Positions 17,428 to 25,596 of a stretch of DNA of 52,326 nt are shown piece after piece; positions within the stretch are counted from its first letter, which is position 1, and the number at the start of each line of letters is the position of its first letter. The notes under the pieces were generated by a model. The model was not told where the DNA came from. It did not search any database and was given only the letters and a program-made list of their open reading frames with translations. The DNA is from Elusimicrobia bacterium RIFOXYA12_FULL_51_18 (GTDB lineage: Bacteria; Elusimicrobiota; Elusimicrobia; Elusimicrobiales; UBA9959). Position numbers and translations under genes: made by a program. Where the stretch lies: the NCBI GenBank assembly GCA_001800245.1, contig MGVA01000046.1, positions 1 through 52,326 on the forward strand. The letters are read 5' to 3'.

Positions 17428-18783
17428 ATGAATATGAATACGAAAACCGTCTTAAATGAATTTTTACCCGCTATTCTCTATTGCCTTTCTTCCGTTTTCT
17501 GTTTTCTCCCCTGCGCGGCGTCCGCTCAGGGGCAGGCTAAGGTTAAGAGCGAGGAATCGCTTTTCCTTGACCTGCAAAAGACGGGCCTGGGCTCAATGAA
17601 CGAGCTTGACGAGAAAAAGCGGTTCATTGAGACGATAAAACTTGAAAAGCAGAAGATCCAGGCCAAAATGCTTGTTAACGTCTATGAGAACGCTTTCGAC
17701 TATTACCGCGCCGGCAACTACGAGGACGCGCGCGATCTGGCGAACAAGATCCTTGCCATAGATCCCAATTTCGAGGATGCCGGCCTGCTGCTGGAGGCTT
17801 CGACCCAGCTGCGCGGCGCCCTGCGGCCGGGCATATCCGAGAAGCTGATGCTTGAGGACCGCTTTAAAAGCGCTCTCTCCCTTTATAACGAGGGCCGCAT
17901 CGTGGACGCTCACAAGAAGATGGAGGAGGTGGTGAAGCTTTCTCCGAACAATATAAAGGCTAAATACTGGCTGACCAAAATAAAGGACGACCTGCGCGAT
18001 TATTATTTTCAAAAAGGCGACCAGGCATACGCCCAACGCGACTTTAAAGGCGCGCTGGATCAATTATACCTAGCCATCCTGATAAAGCCCAGGGATGCCG
18101 GGGTCGTGGGATATATCACCAAAGTGGAGGATGAGCTGCGCCAGCAGACCGCCAATGAAAAACTTAAGGCGGCGCTTGAATATTACGCCCAGGGTAAGCT
18201 CAGGGACGCTTACGAGGGCCTGAAGCGGGTGCTGGAGGTGCAGCCCGGAGATTCAAAGGCGAATAAGCTGCTGGCTGAGGTTAAGAACGAGATAGAGCAG
18301 GGGTATATAGTCCGCGGTAAGAAATTTTACGGGGAAAGAAAATATAACGACGCCATAGGGGAGTGGAGCGCCGCTAAACCTTACACCGTCAACCTTTCCT
18401 ATCTGGAAAAACTGACAGCCCGCGCCAGGGAGCAGATGCGCCTTGAAGCCGAAGATAAGCGGCGCCGCGCCGAAGAATCCGCCAAGCGCGCCAGAGAGGA
18501 GGAGGAGCGCCGTAAGAAAGAAGAGGAGGAGCGCAAAAAGGCGGAAGAGGAGGCAAAGCGCAAAGGCACTTCCGTAGAGGGCCCCATCCAGACGAAAGGC
18601 CCGACCGAGGAAAACCGCATGGCCTCCCAGCAGCATTATCTGGAAGGCTTGAAATATTTCCAGAATTCCAACTATGATAAAGCCCGTGACGAATGGACCG
18701 TAGCCAAACAGCTGGATCCCGGCAATTCCGACGCCGATTCGGGCTTGAAACGCATAGATCAGCTTCAGGCCGGCGGGCAATAG
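17428..18783 (+). CDS. TPR-repeat periplasmic protein of the Tad locus (TadD-like)
   Basis: A signal peptide ends near CAASA-QG. The mature protein has several tetratricopeptide-type helix pairs: YYRAGNYEDARDLANKILAIDP, LYNEGRIVDAHKKMEEVVKL, AYAQRDFKGALDQLYLAILI, YYAQGKLRDAYEGLKRVLEV, and a last one at about 410-440. Between them, at about 330-380, is a highly charged Glu/Lys/Arg stretch (REEEERRKKEEEERKK) that probably forms a single helix. Tad loci usually carry a TPR lipoprotein, TadD, needed for secretin assembly. No lipobox is seen here, so the match is by position and repeat type only. The signal-peptide codons contain the pyrimidine-rich words described at 17405. Confidence 0.8.
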   Translation: MNMNTKTVLNEFLPAILYCLSSVFCFLPCAASAQGQAKVKSEESLFLDLQKTGLGSMNELDEKKRFIETIKLEKQKIQAKMLVNVYENAFDYYRAGNYEDARDLANKILAIDPNFEDAGLLLEASTQLRGALRPGISEKLMLEDRFKSALSLYNEGRIVDAHKKMEEVVKLSPNNIKAKYWLTKIKDDLRDYYFQKGDQAYAQRDFKGALDQLYLAILIKPRDAGVVGYITKVEDELRQQTANEKLKAALEYYAQGKLRDAYEGLKRVLEVQPGDSKANKLLAEVKNEIEQGYIVRGKKFYGERKYNDAIGEWSAAKPYTVNLSYLEKLTARAREQMRLEAEDKRRRAEESAKRAREEEERRKKEEEERKKAEEEAKRKGTSVEGPIQTKGPTEENRMASQQHYLEGLKYFQNSNYDKARDEWTVAKQLDPGNSDADSGLKRIDQLQAGGQ

Positions 18784-18904
18784 GTAATTGCCGGCGGCTG
18801 CTGGTTCGGCGGCCTGCGGGGTCAAAAAAGACGGACCCCTGTCACCCCTCCAATTATACCCGCCGGCAACTTCCCTTATGGTTTTAGAATAGTAACCGGG
18901 GAGG

Positions 18905-18931
18905 GGGCCGCCTCGAGGGCGGCCCTATTTA
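18905..18931 (+). terminator. Terminator after the Tad operon
   Basis: GGGCCGCC (18905-18912) pairs perfectly with GGCGGCCC (18918-18925) around TCGAG, followed by TATTTATT. The tail is imperfect but the position, after the last Tad gene and before the signalling block, fits termination. Confidence 0.65.
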
Positions 18932-19004
18932 TTCACTGTTTTGTAACAACTTTGAAACTTGTGTGTTGTAGAATTTAAGTAGAATTTAAACGGAGGATAA
19001 ATTT

Positions 19005-20120
19005 ACGCGACTTACTATCAGATGGCTTCTGTGGTTTATCGGCATAGGCATTTACGTCATGTGCCTTGGCGGGGTTTTTTATTACAACCTTTTTAAATGG
19101 ACCTTCGATGAAAAATTAAAACAGGATATCATTGAAACCGTTAAGGTTTACGCCCCGACAATGCGTAACGGCCTTCTCAAAAGTCCGCAGGCCATCAGTT
19201 TCGAGGAATGGGACATCATGCAGGCTTTGGCCAAGGATGAGCGCATCGCCGCGATTCTTTACCTGAGCCGCGCCGGCAAGGTGCGCTGGCATAAGGAGTC
19301 GCGGTTTATAGGCAGGTCCTGGGATGAGTTTCAGAAGGATGTCCCTCCGCCCACCGACGCCATAGGCCAGGCTTACCTCGCGAAATTGCCGAAGGTGCGG
19401 CAGGTCCCCAAAGAGCCTTTGTATGAGATCGCTATTCCTTTTTCCGTGCGCGGCGAGATCATCGGCATCATAGATGTGCTGGTTTCCAAGGCCGGCGCCG
19501 ACGTTCTGATAGGCTCGGCTATGCGGAAATATATTTTCGGCGCCATAGGCGTTCTGTTCCTGCTGGGGCTGCCGCTTTATTTTTTCTTCCATCACTATGT
19601 CATTTCTCCGATGGAAACTCTCCGGGACAGCGTGGAGACCATCTCTCTTAAGAATTTCGACCTTCGCTTTCCGTCCAAGAAGGACGAGATCGGAGATCTG
19701 GCCGGCGCCGTTTCGCGTCTGCTGGGTAAGATGAAGATGGAGATAGACGGTATCGTTAACCGGGATAAAAAATACAAGGACGCCGAGCAAAAATGGTGGA
19801 GGTCCCTTTTGACCACCATAGTTCCCGGGAAGGAGTATGTTATAGTGGTGGACGAGAATAACAACATACTTTACGCCAATTTTGAGCTTTCCGGCGGTAT
19901 GGACGCTAAAAACATCCATTTGCTGGATGTTGTGGACGGCCAGCAGCAGAATCTGCTGCGGCTGGTGGGCCAGGCTTTTGAGACGCCCAATAGGCCGGTT
20001 GAAGGGGAGACGGTTTTCCGCAATCAAAATCTCAATGTCAAGGTTTTGCACGTGGGGGAGAGTTCTGAGATGAACCGCACCCTCATTATGTTTTATCCGA
20101 AACCCGGCATAAGTATGTAG
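19005..20120 (+). CDS. Membrane sensor: extracytoplasmic domain, HAMP and PAS-like domain
   Basis: No ATG, GTG or TTG gives a full N-terminus. GGAGG at 18992-18996 lies eight bases before an in-frame ACG at 19005, and translation from there reads MRLTIRWLLWFIGIGIYVM, a natural first membrane helix. The first ATG at 19059 would cut into that helix. The rest is an extracytoplasmic region (about 30-175), a second helix (about 176-200, FGAIGVLFLLGLPLYFFFHH), a HAMP linker (SPMETLRDSVETISLKNFDL) and a PAS-like C-terminus (YVIVVDENNNILYANFELSG). There is no kinase or methyl-accepting domain, so output must go through a partner, perhaps the regulators downstream. ACG could also be a miscalled ATG. 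Confidence 0.78.
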   Translation, partial: TRLTIRWLLWFIGIGIYVMCLGGVFYYNLFKWTFDEKLKQDIIETVKVYAPTMRNGLLKSPQAISFEEWDIMQALAKDERIAAILYLSRAGKVRWHKESRFIGRSWDEFQKDVPPPTDAIGQAYLAKLPKVRQVPKEPLYEIAIPFSVRGEIIGIIDVLVSKAGADVLIGSAMRKYIFGAIGVLFLLGLPLYFFFHHYVISPMETLRDSVETISLKNFDLRFPSKKDEIGDLAGAVSRLLGKMKMEIDGIVNRDKKYKDAEQKWWRSLLTTIVPGKEYVIVVDENNNILYANFELSGGMDAKNIHLLDVVDGQQQNLLRLVGQAFETPNRPVEGETVFRNQNLNVKVLHVGESSEMNRTLIMFYPKPGISM

Positions 20121-20216
20121 CGCGCCGGTGGGTGTGGGAATATCGATTTCCCCCAACCACAAACAGCCGGCAACCAACTACCTCCATTCCCCGCCATCCA
20201 GCACCTCATATTGTCA

Positions 20217-20244
20217 TTGATTTCCCGAAAATAATTGCTAAAAT
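20217..20244 (+). promoter_or_regulatory. Sigma-70-like promoter before the small membrane protein
   Basis: TTGATT (20217-20222) and TAAAAT (20239-20244) are separated by 16 bases. The predicted transcript start near 20251 leaves a leader consisting mostly of the hairpin at 20268-20288. Confidence 0.5.
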
Positions 20245-20267
20245 AAATGAGATAGAGGCAAAGCGCC

Positions 20268-20288
20268 CCGCCGGCGTTTGGCCGGCGG
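20268..20288 (+). promoter_or_regulatory. Leader hairpin just before a ribosome binding site
   Basis: CCGCCGGC and GCCGGCGG pair perfectly around GTTTG. The tail CTTTATTA is weakly terminator-like. It ends about eight bases before CGGAGG, so it could attenuate transcription or insulate translation. Confidence 0.5.
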
Positions 20289-20307
20289 CTTTATTACGGA
20301 GGTTTGC

Positions 20308-20607
20308 ATGAAACTCGAAGTCAGGAATATCAGCATCTCGTCTCTTATAACCTCATCCGTCCCGATAGTGGTGTTCGCTCTGGCCGTACTCGGCGGAGTG
20401 GTTACCTTTATGGTGGTGCCCAACCCGCAGCTTGATCCTATGAGCATGGGACAGAAGATGATGTCGGTCGGACTTTTCGCGCTTTTATATGTCATCATCG
20501 TTTCGGCGCTGATGGTGTTCATGGCGTTCCTCTACAATATTCTGACGGGGGTTCTGGGCATGAAAGGCGTCGTTCTCGGCATTGAAGAGATCAGCGGGCA
20601 CGAATAA
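20308..20607 (+). CDS. Small two-helix membrane protein
   Basis: ATG 20308 has CGGAGG six bases upstream. The 99-residue product has two hydrophobic helices: IVVFALAVLGGVVTFMVVP at about 21-39 and FALLYVIIVSALMVFMAFLYNI at about 57-78. The C-terminus is MKGVVLGIEEISGHE. The layout resembles DUF3566-type membrane proteins, but I cannot confirm the family from sequence reading alone. It has its own promoter and lies between a membrane sensor and a winged-helix regulator, so a role in signalling or envelope sensing is possible. Confidence 0.7.
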   Translation: MKLEVRNISISSLITSSVPIVVFALAVLGGVVTFMVVPNPQLDPMSMGQKMMSVGLFALLYVIIVSALMVFMAFLYNILTGVLGMKGVVLGIEEISGHE

Positions 20608-20684
20608 AAACGGCGGGCGCCGGGCTTTGAACAGCGGATAGCCGTAACTCGCCGGCCGTTAATCACTGGGACTGAGGAGAGCAC

Positions 20685-21464
20685 GTGAAAATAAACATCA
20701 TTTTCGCCGCAAAAGACTTCTCTCGGGCGTCGCTTATACTTGAGATGCTTAACCGGCAGGGCTATTCGGTCATGACCGCCCACAGGTCGCGTGAAGTTAT
20801 GGGCATGCTGGCCGAAAAATCCTTCGATCTGGTAATCATAGGGCAGAACCTTTCCGACGAGGAAGGGCTTGCTTTCCTCAAAAACCTCCGCGCCAAGAAT
20901 AAAAATATTCCGGTTATCGCCATACTCGAATCGCCGGATACCTATCTGGACCACATGCCTTCCGGCCTTACCCTGGAGAGCCTGGTCCCGCACGGCCACG
21001 GCGCGCACGGCGGGCATAATGCCCATCAGGCGCCCAAGATCAGCTACAAGCTGGCCTTTTTCCAGCTGGGCGCCGACGAATGTCTGAGCTACAGCCAGGA
21101 TCTGCATGAAAGCATCGCCCGCATCCGGGCCGTGGTCCGCCGGACGGCGACAGCCCAGCCGGACGAAGTCGTTAAGCTCAACGAGATCGAGATCAATATG
21201 TCCAGCTATACCGTCAAGATCCTCGGACGCGAGATCACCGTCACGGCCAAGGAATTCGATCTGCTCTATGTGTTCCTGAGTTCGCCTAACCGCGTGCTTT
21301 CAAGGCCTTATCTCATAGAACGCGTCTGGGGCTACAACTATTTCGGCTCGCCCCGCACCGTTGACGTGCATGTCCGCCGTCTCCGGTCCAAGATGGGCAA
21401 GGCCGCCAAGTACGTGCACACCGTGCCCTGCGTGGGGTATAAGCTGGTTCCGAATATCAAGTAG
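20685..21464 (+). CDS. OmpR-type regulator with degenerate receiver and His-rich insert
   Basis: GTG 20685 follows GAGGAG. The N-terminal domain keeps the receiver fold (ASLILEMLNRQGYSVMTAHR; DLVIIGQNLSDEEG; IPVIAILESPD), but the phosphate-accepting Asp is Gly53, the acidic pair at the end of the first strand is lost (FAAKD), and the conserved Lys is absent (GADECLSYS). Phosphorylation is therefore unlikely. Between strands 4 and 5 is an insert whose residues 103-115 hold five histidines (HGHGAHGGHNAH), a potential metal-binding or pH-sensing segment. Residues about 165-257 are an intact winged-helix DNA-binding domain (TAKEFDLLYVFLSSPNRVLS; GSPRTVDVHVRRLRSKM). It probably regulates transcription in a phosphorylation-independent way. 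Confidence 0.88.
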   Translation: MKINIIFAAKDFSRASLILEMLNRQGYSVMTAHRSREVMGMLAEKSFDLVIIGQNLSDEEGLAFLKNLRAKNKNIPVIAILESPDTYLDHMPSGLTLESLVPHGHGAHGGHNAHQAPKISYKLAFFQLGADECLSYSQDLHESIARIRAVVRRTATAQPDEVVKLNEIEINMSSYTVKILGREITVTAKEFDLLYVFLSSPNRVLSRPYLIERVWGYNYFGSPRTVDVHVRRLRSKMGKAAKYVHTVPCVGYKLVPNIK

Positions 21465-21548
21465 AGCGGAGAACGTCGGAGAATGGAAGACGGGGAACGG
21501 ATAAAGCGCATCCCCCAGCCTGATCTCTAGCATAAAAAGGAGAATACT

Positions 21549-21926
21549 ATGCCGGCTCAGAAAATTTTAGTGATAGACGATGACGCGCACCTTCGGGAAA
21601 GCCTCGCGGAGGTCCTGGCCCTTGAGGGGTTTACCTGCCTTGAGGCCGGTAACGCCAAAGCCGGCATAGAAGCCGCCAAAAAACACAGGCCCGACGTTGT
21701 CATCATGGATATACAGCTGCCGGACTCCAGCGGTTTTCAGATCTGCCAGGAATTGCGGCGCTACTCCAAAGATTTTATCCTTATCATGATGACGGGGCGT
21801 TTCCTGTCGGCCGAGGAAAAGACGCAGGGGTTCTCCCTCGGCGCGGATGAATATCTTACCAAGCCTTTCGATATTCAGGAGCTCTGCCTACGTATCCGCC
21901 AGCTTCTTTCCAGAAAAGGAAAATGA
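21549..21926 (+). CDS. CheY-like single-domain response regulator
   Basis: A complete 125-residue receiver domain. The acidic triad is present (VIDDDAH), the acceptor is Asp54 in VVIMDIQLPD, the switch Thr is in MMTG, and the conserved Lys is in TKPF. There is no output domain, so it probably acts in a phosphorelay or by protein contact. AAGGAG precedes the ATG. It lies directly after the degenerate OmpR-type regulator and upstream of two kinases, either of which could phosphorylate it. Confidence 0.92.
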   Translation: MPAQKILVIDDDAHLRESLAEVLALEGFTCLEAGNAKAGIEAAKKHRPDVVIMDIQLPDSSGFQICQELRRYSKDFILIMMTGRFLSAEEKTQGFSLGADEYLTKPFDIQELCLRIRQLLSRKGK

Positions 21927-21996
21927 TCCGCAAAAGCGGCGCGGGTTACGGGGCGGCGGGCCGGAAACGGCGGTCAATATAAAAAGAGGTGAATTT

Positions 21997-23466
21997 ATGA
22001 AAAAAATTTTAAAATGGGGCCCGATCTTCGTTCTCTATGTTGTGGTCTCTCTCCTGCATCCGCTGTCTTCTTCTGCGGCGGGCGGCAAAGGCGAAGCGGC
22101 CGTGGATAAAGTGAAGCTTGAGATCTTTTTCGAGGCTATGGACGGCACCGGCTGGCAGTGGTTTTTCCTGGGCGACGCCGTGCGCAAACGGCTTCCGAAC
22201 GTGAGCATGTCGGTTTATCCGCTGGTCGCAAAGAACAGCAAGGGGGAATGGGAATCCAAGCGGGGGCAGGCCGAGATAGACGAATCCATGCGTATAGCGA
22301 CGTTCGGCAGATTTAACGGCCCCATGCTTCCCATTTACCTTAACGCCAGGTCGCTCAGCCCCTGGGCCGAAGGCTGGCGCGACGCCGCTATTTTCTGCGG
22401 CATGTCTCCGGAAGAGCTGGAGGCGAAGGTGGCGCGGAACGGAGAGGCGCTTTTGAAAGAGGCCTACGCGCGCGCTGAAAAGGCCGGCGTCGCTTCCGCC
22501 GCGGTGCTGATAAACGGTCAGCCTTATAAAGGCGCCCCCAGGATCCTGGCCCTTTTTGAGGCCGTGAACGAGCGGCTGCCGGCCGGAAAGCGCGTGGCTA
22601 TGCCTAAGACCGCGCAGGCCGCCGCCGCCAAAGATGTCCCGGCCCCAAAGTTTAGGATCGTGGTCAGTTCCGGGGTTGAAAAGAACGATATGCTTATGGG
22701 AGTGTTCAGCAATAAATTCCCCGGCATAAAGCCGGAGGTCCTGGATTTCGACTCTCCCGAGCGCGTGAAGGATTTTCCCGACCTGGATTTCCTGCCGGCC
22801 TACATTCTGGAAGACACCAAGGATGTCCGGACTATGCTGGCCGAAGAGATAAAAGCCGGCATCTTCGCGGAGCGCAAAGGCTACCTTGTCTATTTCGACA
22901 AGCAGGGCAGGGGGATGTACGCCGCGGCCAAGCCGGAGCCTGGCCTCCTCAAGGTTTTTGTCATGTCGCAGTGTCCTTACGGCGTGACGGCTGAGAACGG
23001 CCTTATAGACGCGCTGAATAAGAAACTCCTGCCGGAAAACGCCAGGATAGAGATACATTATATCGGCGACTCCGTGAAAGACGAAGACGGCCGGCCCGCT
23101 TTTAAAAGTCTGCATGGCACTCCCGAATGGGAGGAGGATATCCGGCAGCTGGTTATCGCTAAGAAGTTCCCGGCCAAGCTCAACAGCTACCTCCTTGAAC
23201 GGAACAGGGATGTCACCTCCACCAGATGGGAAACGGCGGCCGAAGCGGCGGGGTTGGATTCCAAGGCCGTGGCCGACGGCTTTGAAGAAGGCAGGGCCCT
23301 GCTGGCGAAAGATTTTGAATATGTTTCCTCTCTGGGGATAACGACCTCGCCTTCTTTCCTGTGGGAAGGACGGTTCTTTATGGTGGGAATGGGGGAATTA
23401 GCCAAGATCCCCGGTTTTGAAAAAGTCACCGCCCAGGGTTCTACCGGCGCCGGCTGCGCTAAATAG
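21997..23466 (+). CDS. Secreted tandem thioredoxin-fold protein
   Basis: ATG 21997 has AGAGGTG upstream and gives a signal peptide (ILKWGPIFVLYVVVSLLHPL, cut near SSA-AG). The 489-residue product seems to hold two DsbA/thioredoxin-type units. The C-terminal one (about 318-480) has VFVMSQCPYGVTAE, then a helical insert, then ITTSPSFLWEG, whose TSP resembles the cis-Pro loop. Its active site is C326-P-Y-G, so the second Cys of a CxxC pair is missing. The N-terminal unit (about 35-190) has FFEAMDGTGWQWF at the equivalent position, with no Cys. It may be a disulphide isomerase relative or a binding protein. It sits among signalling genes without an obvious disulphide partner. Confidence 0.72.
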   Translation: MKKILKWGPIFVLYVVVSLLHPLSSSAAGGKGEAAVDKVKLEIFFEAMDGTGWQWFFLGDAVRKRLPNVSMSVYPLVAKNSKGEWESKRGQAEIDESMRIATFGRFNGPMLPIYLNARSLSPWAEGWRDAAIFCGMSPEELEAKVARNGEALLKEAYARAEKAGVASAAVLINGQPYKGAPRILALFEAVNERLPAGKRVAMPKTAQAAAAKDVPAPKFRIVVSSGVEKNDMLMGVFSNKFPGIKPEVLDFDSPERVKDFPDLDFLPAYILEDTKDVRTMLAEEIKAGIFAERKGYLVYFDKQGRGMYAAAKPEPGLLKVFVMSQCPYGVTAENGLIDALNKKLLPENARIEIHYIGDSVKDEDGRPAFKSLHGTPEWEEDIRQLVIAKKFPAKLNSYLLERNRDVTSTRWETAAEAAGLDSKAVADGFEEGRALLAKDFEYVSSLGITTSPSFLWEGRFFMVGMGELAKIPGFEKVTAQGSTGAGCAK

Positions 23467-23469
23467 CGC

Positions 23470-23499
23470 AATATTTCAGTAACAATGCTGTGATAGAAT
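23470..23499 (+). promoter_or_regulatory. Promoter of the Cache histidine kinase (shared motif)
   Basis: AATATTT, then AACAAT (23481-23486), seven bases, then TAGAAT (23494-23499). The same arrangement with the same spacing is found at 27553-27582 before the second pilin cluster. TAGAAT is a good -10; ATATTT is a poor sigma-70 -35 box, so an activator or another sigma factor may be involved. Confidence 0.55.
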
Positions 23500-23504
23500 A
23501 AAAT

Positions 23505-23593
23505 ACAAGAGCACAGGAACACACGCCTGGAGTTATAAGTGAAAGCCGTGGTGTTCTAATCCGGATGCCCTTGTGTTTATGCGTTCTTGCGCA
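23505..23593 (+). repeat. Inverted GAACACA/TGTGTTC word arrays
   Basis: Words of the GCACAGGAACACACG type at 23505-23525 are roughly complementary to CTTGTGTTTATGCGTTCTTGCG at 23570-23592, just before and around the kinase start. The arms are imperfect. Similar TGTGTTCC words are found in the tadB signal-peptide codons. Confidence 0.45.
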
Positions 23594-23601
23594 TCGCTTA
23601 T

Positions 23602-25494
23602 ATGACCGAAGCTCCAAAAAAACGCGGGCGGCTTTTCTATAAATTCCTATTCGTGTTCCTGATCGTCTCCCTTGTGCCGCTTGGAATAGTCGGCTATTAT
23701 CTGGTGAGCCTGAGCCAGGTGACGCTGAATAAGGCCATTTCCCGCGATCAGGAAGCCCTTGCCGTGGGTTTTGCCGATACCGTTTCCAGTTATGTCATTA
23801 ATTTCCGCAACGTCCTTTTTGACGCGGCCCATTTGCAGGATTTCGCCTCCATGGACGCGGCCAAACAGCAGGCCCTGATCAACCATATAATGCAGCTGCA
23901 CGCTCCGTTCCTTGAGATCTCCGTAATGAACGCCAGCGGCGCGGAGACCGTGCGGGTGGGCCGCTTTGTGCGGGACACCAAGTTGCGTGATTTTTCCAAT
24001 GACGCGCTTTTCAATAAGGTTATGAAGACGGGGGAATTTGTGGGCGGCCTGGAAAAGTATATGGGATCTTATCCGGCCATAACCATGGGGGTGCAGATCG
24101 TCAGCCTGGCCAATAATCAGGGCACGGGCGTTCTTCTGGCCAAGATGAGCCTGACGGGGCTTTCCAGCATTCTGAAAACAGGCTTTCCCGAGGCCACGCA
24201 TACCCAGGCCGCGGTCATAGATTCCAACGGTTTCCTGATAGCGCATTCAAATCTCAAGGAGATCTATAAACCGGACGCCAAAATGCCGGAGGATGTCCTG
24301 AAGATCCTGCTGCAGAACGACGCCAAAACCGGCGGCGGAGAGATCAATCTGGATACCGGGGAAAAGGTGCTCGGCGCCTTCGCCGAAGTCTCGGACCTGG
24401 GCTGGGTGGTCTATATCCAGCGTTCGATCTCCGTGGCTTACCAGGCCTCCAATGAGATGCTTTCCCGCACCTGGCGCATGATGCTGATAGTGACGGTTTT
24501 TGTGCTGTTCCTAGGCTACGCGGTGTCGCTGGTCATAACCCAGCCCATCCAGGCCCTGCGCGAGGCGGCCATCAAATTGGGCGAAGGGGATTTCGACTAT
24601 CTGCCCGACCTTAATATGCCTAACGACGAGATAGGGGAGCTTGCCCACACTTTCATGCAGATGAGCGAATCTCTGAAAATAAAAACAGTGGAGCTCATGT
24701 CCGCCAAAGAGGAGCAGGAGAGGCTCAACCGCAGCCTGGAGAACAGGGTGGAGGCCCGCACCAGGGAGTTGAAATCCGCGCAGGATGAGCTCATTAAGAA
24801 AGAGCGGCTGGCCGCGATCGGCCAGATGGCCTCGGTCGTGGGCCACGAGATAAGGAACCCTCTGGCCGTCATCAATAATTCCATCTATTTCATAAAGACC
24901 AAGGTGAACGCCGCTGCCGCCGCTTCCACCGTCCCTATTGAGCCTAAAATAGTCAAACATATCTCGATCATAGAATCCGAGATCAGGCAGGCTAACGGCA
25001 TCATAGACGAGATCCTGGGTTTCGCCCGCACGCGCGAACTCAATCCCAAGCTTACCCATCTTAATTCCTATATCGAAGACCTTACGATGTCCTTCCCTTT
25101 CCCGCCGCATATCGAACTGATGAAACAGCTGGCCCCGGAAAATCCGACCGTGAATATAGACACCGACGAGATGACGCAGGCCGTCAGGAACCTGATAAAG
25201 AACGGGATAGAGGTCATGCCCGAGCGGGGCAGGATCTATTTGCGCACCGAATCGGCGGGAGACATGGTCCGCATAGACGTTGAGGATACGGGCCCCGGCA
25301 TTCCCAAAGAGACCCTGGACAAGATCTTCGCGCCCTTCTTTACCACCAAGGCCCGCGGCACCGGCCTCGGCCTGGCGGTGGTCAAGAAGATCGTGGACCG
25401 GCATAAGGGCAGAGTTGAAGTTTCCAGCGTGCTGGGCAAGGGCACGTGCTTTAAGTTGTTCATCCCTCTTGTAACCAATAATCAAAATAAGTAA
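23602..25494 (+). CDS. Cache-HAMP sensor histidine kinase
   Basis: I use ATG 23602; the longer TTG start adds five residues. The order is membrane helix (about 14-36, FLFVFLIVSLVPLGIVGYYL), extracytoplasmic double-Cache-type sensor (about 40-290), second helix (about 293-315, MLIVTVFVLFLGYAVSLVIT), HAMP, coiled coil, HisKA with GHEIRNPLAV (His415), and an ATPase domain with NLIKNGIEVM, DTGPGIPKE, FFTTKARGTGLGLAV. All catalytic boxes look intact. The HEIRNPL box and the lack of a built-in receiver resemble NtrB/AtoS-type kinases. Cache domains bind small molecules outside the cell, but the ligand cannot be read here. Likely partners are the neighbouring receivers. Confidence 0.93.
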   Translation: MTEAPKKRGRLFYKFLFVFLIVSLVPLGIVGYYLVSLSQVTLNKAISRDQEALAVGFADTVSSYVINFRNVLFDAAHLQDFASMDAAKQQALINHIMQLHAPFLEISVMNASGAETVRVGRFVRDTKLRDFSNDALFNKVMKTGEFVGGLEKYMGSYPAITMGVQIVSLANNQGTGVLLAKMSLTGLSSILKTGFPEATHTQAAVIDSNGFLIAHSNLKEIYKPDAKMPEDVLKILLQNDAKTGGGEINLDTGEKVLGAFAEVSDLGWVVYIQRSISVAYQASNEMLSRTWRMMLIVTVFVLFLGYAVSLVITQPIQALREAAIKLGEGDFDYLPDLNMPNDEIGELAHTFMQMSESLKIKTVELMSAKEEQERLNRSLENRVEARTRELKSAQDELIKKERLAAIGQMASVVGHEIRNPLAVINNSIYFIKTKVNAAAAASTVPIEPKIVKHISIIESEIRQANGIIDEILGFARTRELNPKLTHLNSYIEDLTMSFPFPPHIELMKQLAPENPTVNIDTDEMTQAVRNLIKNGIEVMPERGRIYLRTESAGDMVRIDVEDTGPGIPKETLDKIFAPFFTTKARGTGLGLAVVKKIVDRHKGRVEVSSVLGKGTCFKLFIPLVTNNQNK

Positions 25495-25596
25495 CAATAT
25501 ACGTGGCGGGGAAGTGTTAAGCGTAAAGCGGCAGAATGAGCGGTCTCATCTGTTTCCTTGCGCTTTGTATCTATAACACCAACCCCGTCCCTAAAC

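Noticed and set aside
22009-23115. 368-codon minus-strand frame
   Set aside because: Shadow of the thioredoxin-fold gene; no ribosome binding site, no recognisable domain.
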